A stretch of 6,028 nucleotides of DNA from UBA993 sp964436815 (GTDB lineage: Bacteria > Bacillota > Dethiobacteria > DTU022), in the NCBI GenBank assembly GCA_964436815.1, contig CAYTER010000084.1, forward strand, positions 1 through 6,028. The letters run 5' to 3'. Each line of letters starts with the position of its first letter. Positions within the stretch are counted from its first letter, which is position 1. Both the position numbers and the translations under genes were made by a program. Below the pieces are notes generated by a model. It worked only from the letters and a program-made list of their open reading frames with translations. It did no database searches and was not told the origin of the DNA. Shown piece by piece: positions 5,928-6,028 of this stretch.

Positions 5928-6028
5928 ATGAAATCATTTAATTATTTTAAGATTATCATTCTCGGACTCGGGTTTTTCATTATTTCGCTCACCTGGTCAA
6001 TCTACAATGCTTACGTACCGCCAATTCT
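5928..6028 (+). CDS. MFS-type transporter, N-terminal fragment (cut by window end)
   Basis: Only the first 33 codons are present. The peptide starts MKSFNYFKIII, followed by a glycine-rich hydrophobic span (LGLGFFIISLTW) and SIYNAYVPPI. This resembles the first membrane helix of major facilitator or GPH-like solute symporters, where a W-x-x-Y-N-x-x-V-P pattern is common. The ATG follows the GDPD TAA with no gap, and GGAGG at 5916-5920 gives 7-nt spacing, so the start is firm and the pair is probably translationally coupled. The fragment is too short for a substrate call. A different multi-span membrane protein cannot be excluded. Confidence 0.7.
   Translation, partial: MKSFNYFKIIILGLGFFIISLTWSIYNAYVPPI

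Overview
The window looks like a stretch of chromosome from an anaerobic, Clostridia-like member of the Firmicutes. This is inferred from strong GGAGG-type ribosome binding sites, TTG starts supported by good Shine-Dalgarno spacing, a TPP riboswitch with a Rho-independent terminator, a lipoprotein-type ABC substrate-binding protein and a YloS/ThiN-type thiamine pyrophosphokinase. No single marker fixes the genus.

The left half (about 165-3680) is a thiamine module in two convergent units. On the plus strand thiN (165-818) encodes thiamine pyrophosphokinase, which makes thiamine pyrophosphate (TPP) from thiamine. Facing it on the minus strand is a three-gene ABC importer, transcribed permease (2650-3423), lipoprotein binding protein (1642-2637), then ATPase (832-1611). 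It matches the ThiXYZ layout for uptake of a thiamine pyrimidine precursor. The importer is preceded by a promoter with a perfect extended -10 (TATAAT), a clear TPP riboswitch (about 3517-3636) and a perfect-palindrome terminator (3463-3495), so its transcription should stop when TPP is plentiful. thiN therefore makes the ligand that shuts off the importer. The aptamer carries a 26-nt hairpin-forming insertion between the P4 and P5 core elements.

The right half is on the plus strand. A 441-residue DUF362-family protein of unknown function (3780-5105) is divergent from the importer and has its own promoter candidate and a strong SD. It lacks ferredoxin-type clusters but has a CxxC plus two more cysteines in its C-terminal region. 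After an 84-bp gap filled mostly by an imperfect palindrome (5110-5167, perhaps a dispersed repeat) come a cytoplasmic glycerophosphodiester phosphodiesterase (5190-5927, TTG start) and, directly abutting it, the start of an MFS-type transporter cut off by the window end (5928-6028). These two probably form an operon for uptake and hydrolysis of a phosphodiester or a related solute.

The first 164 bases hold no convincing complete gene. One frame reads a short polar segment, a TGA, then a hydrophobic segment ending at 114. I see no tRNA, rRNA, CRISPR array, insertion sequence or phage gene. The most interesting points are the insertion in the TPP aptamer, the cysteine-bearing DUF362 protein and the palindrome at 5110-5167. 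I found no clear evidence of a wholly new multi-gene system.
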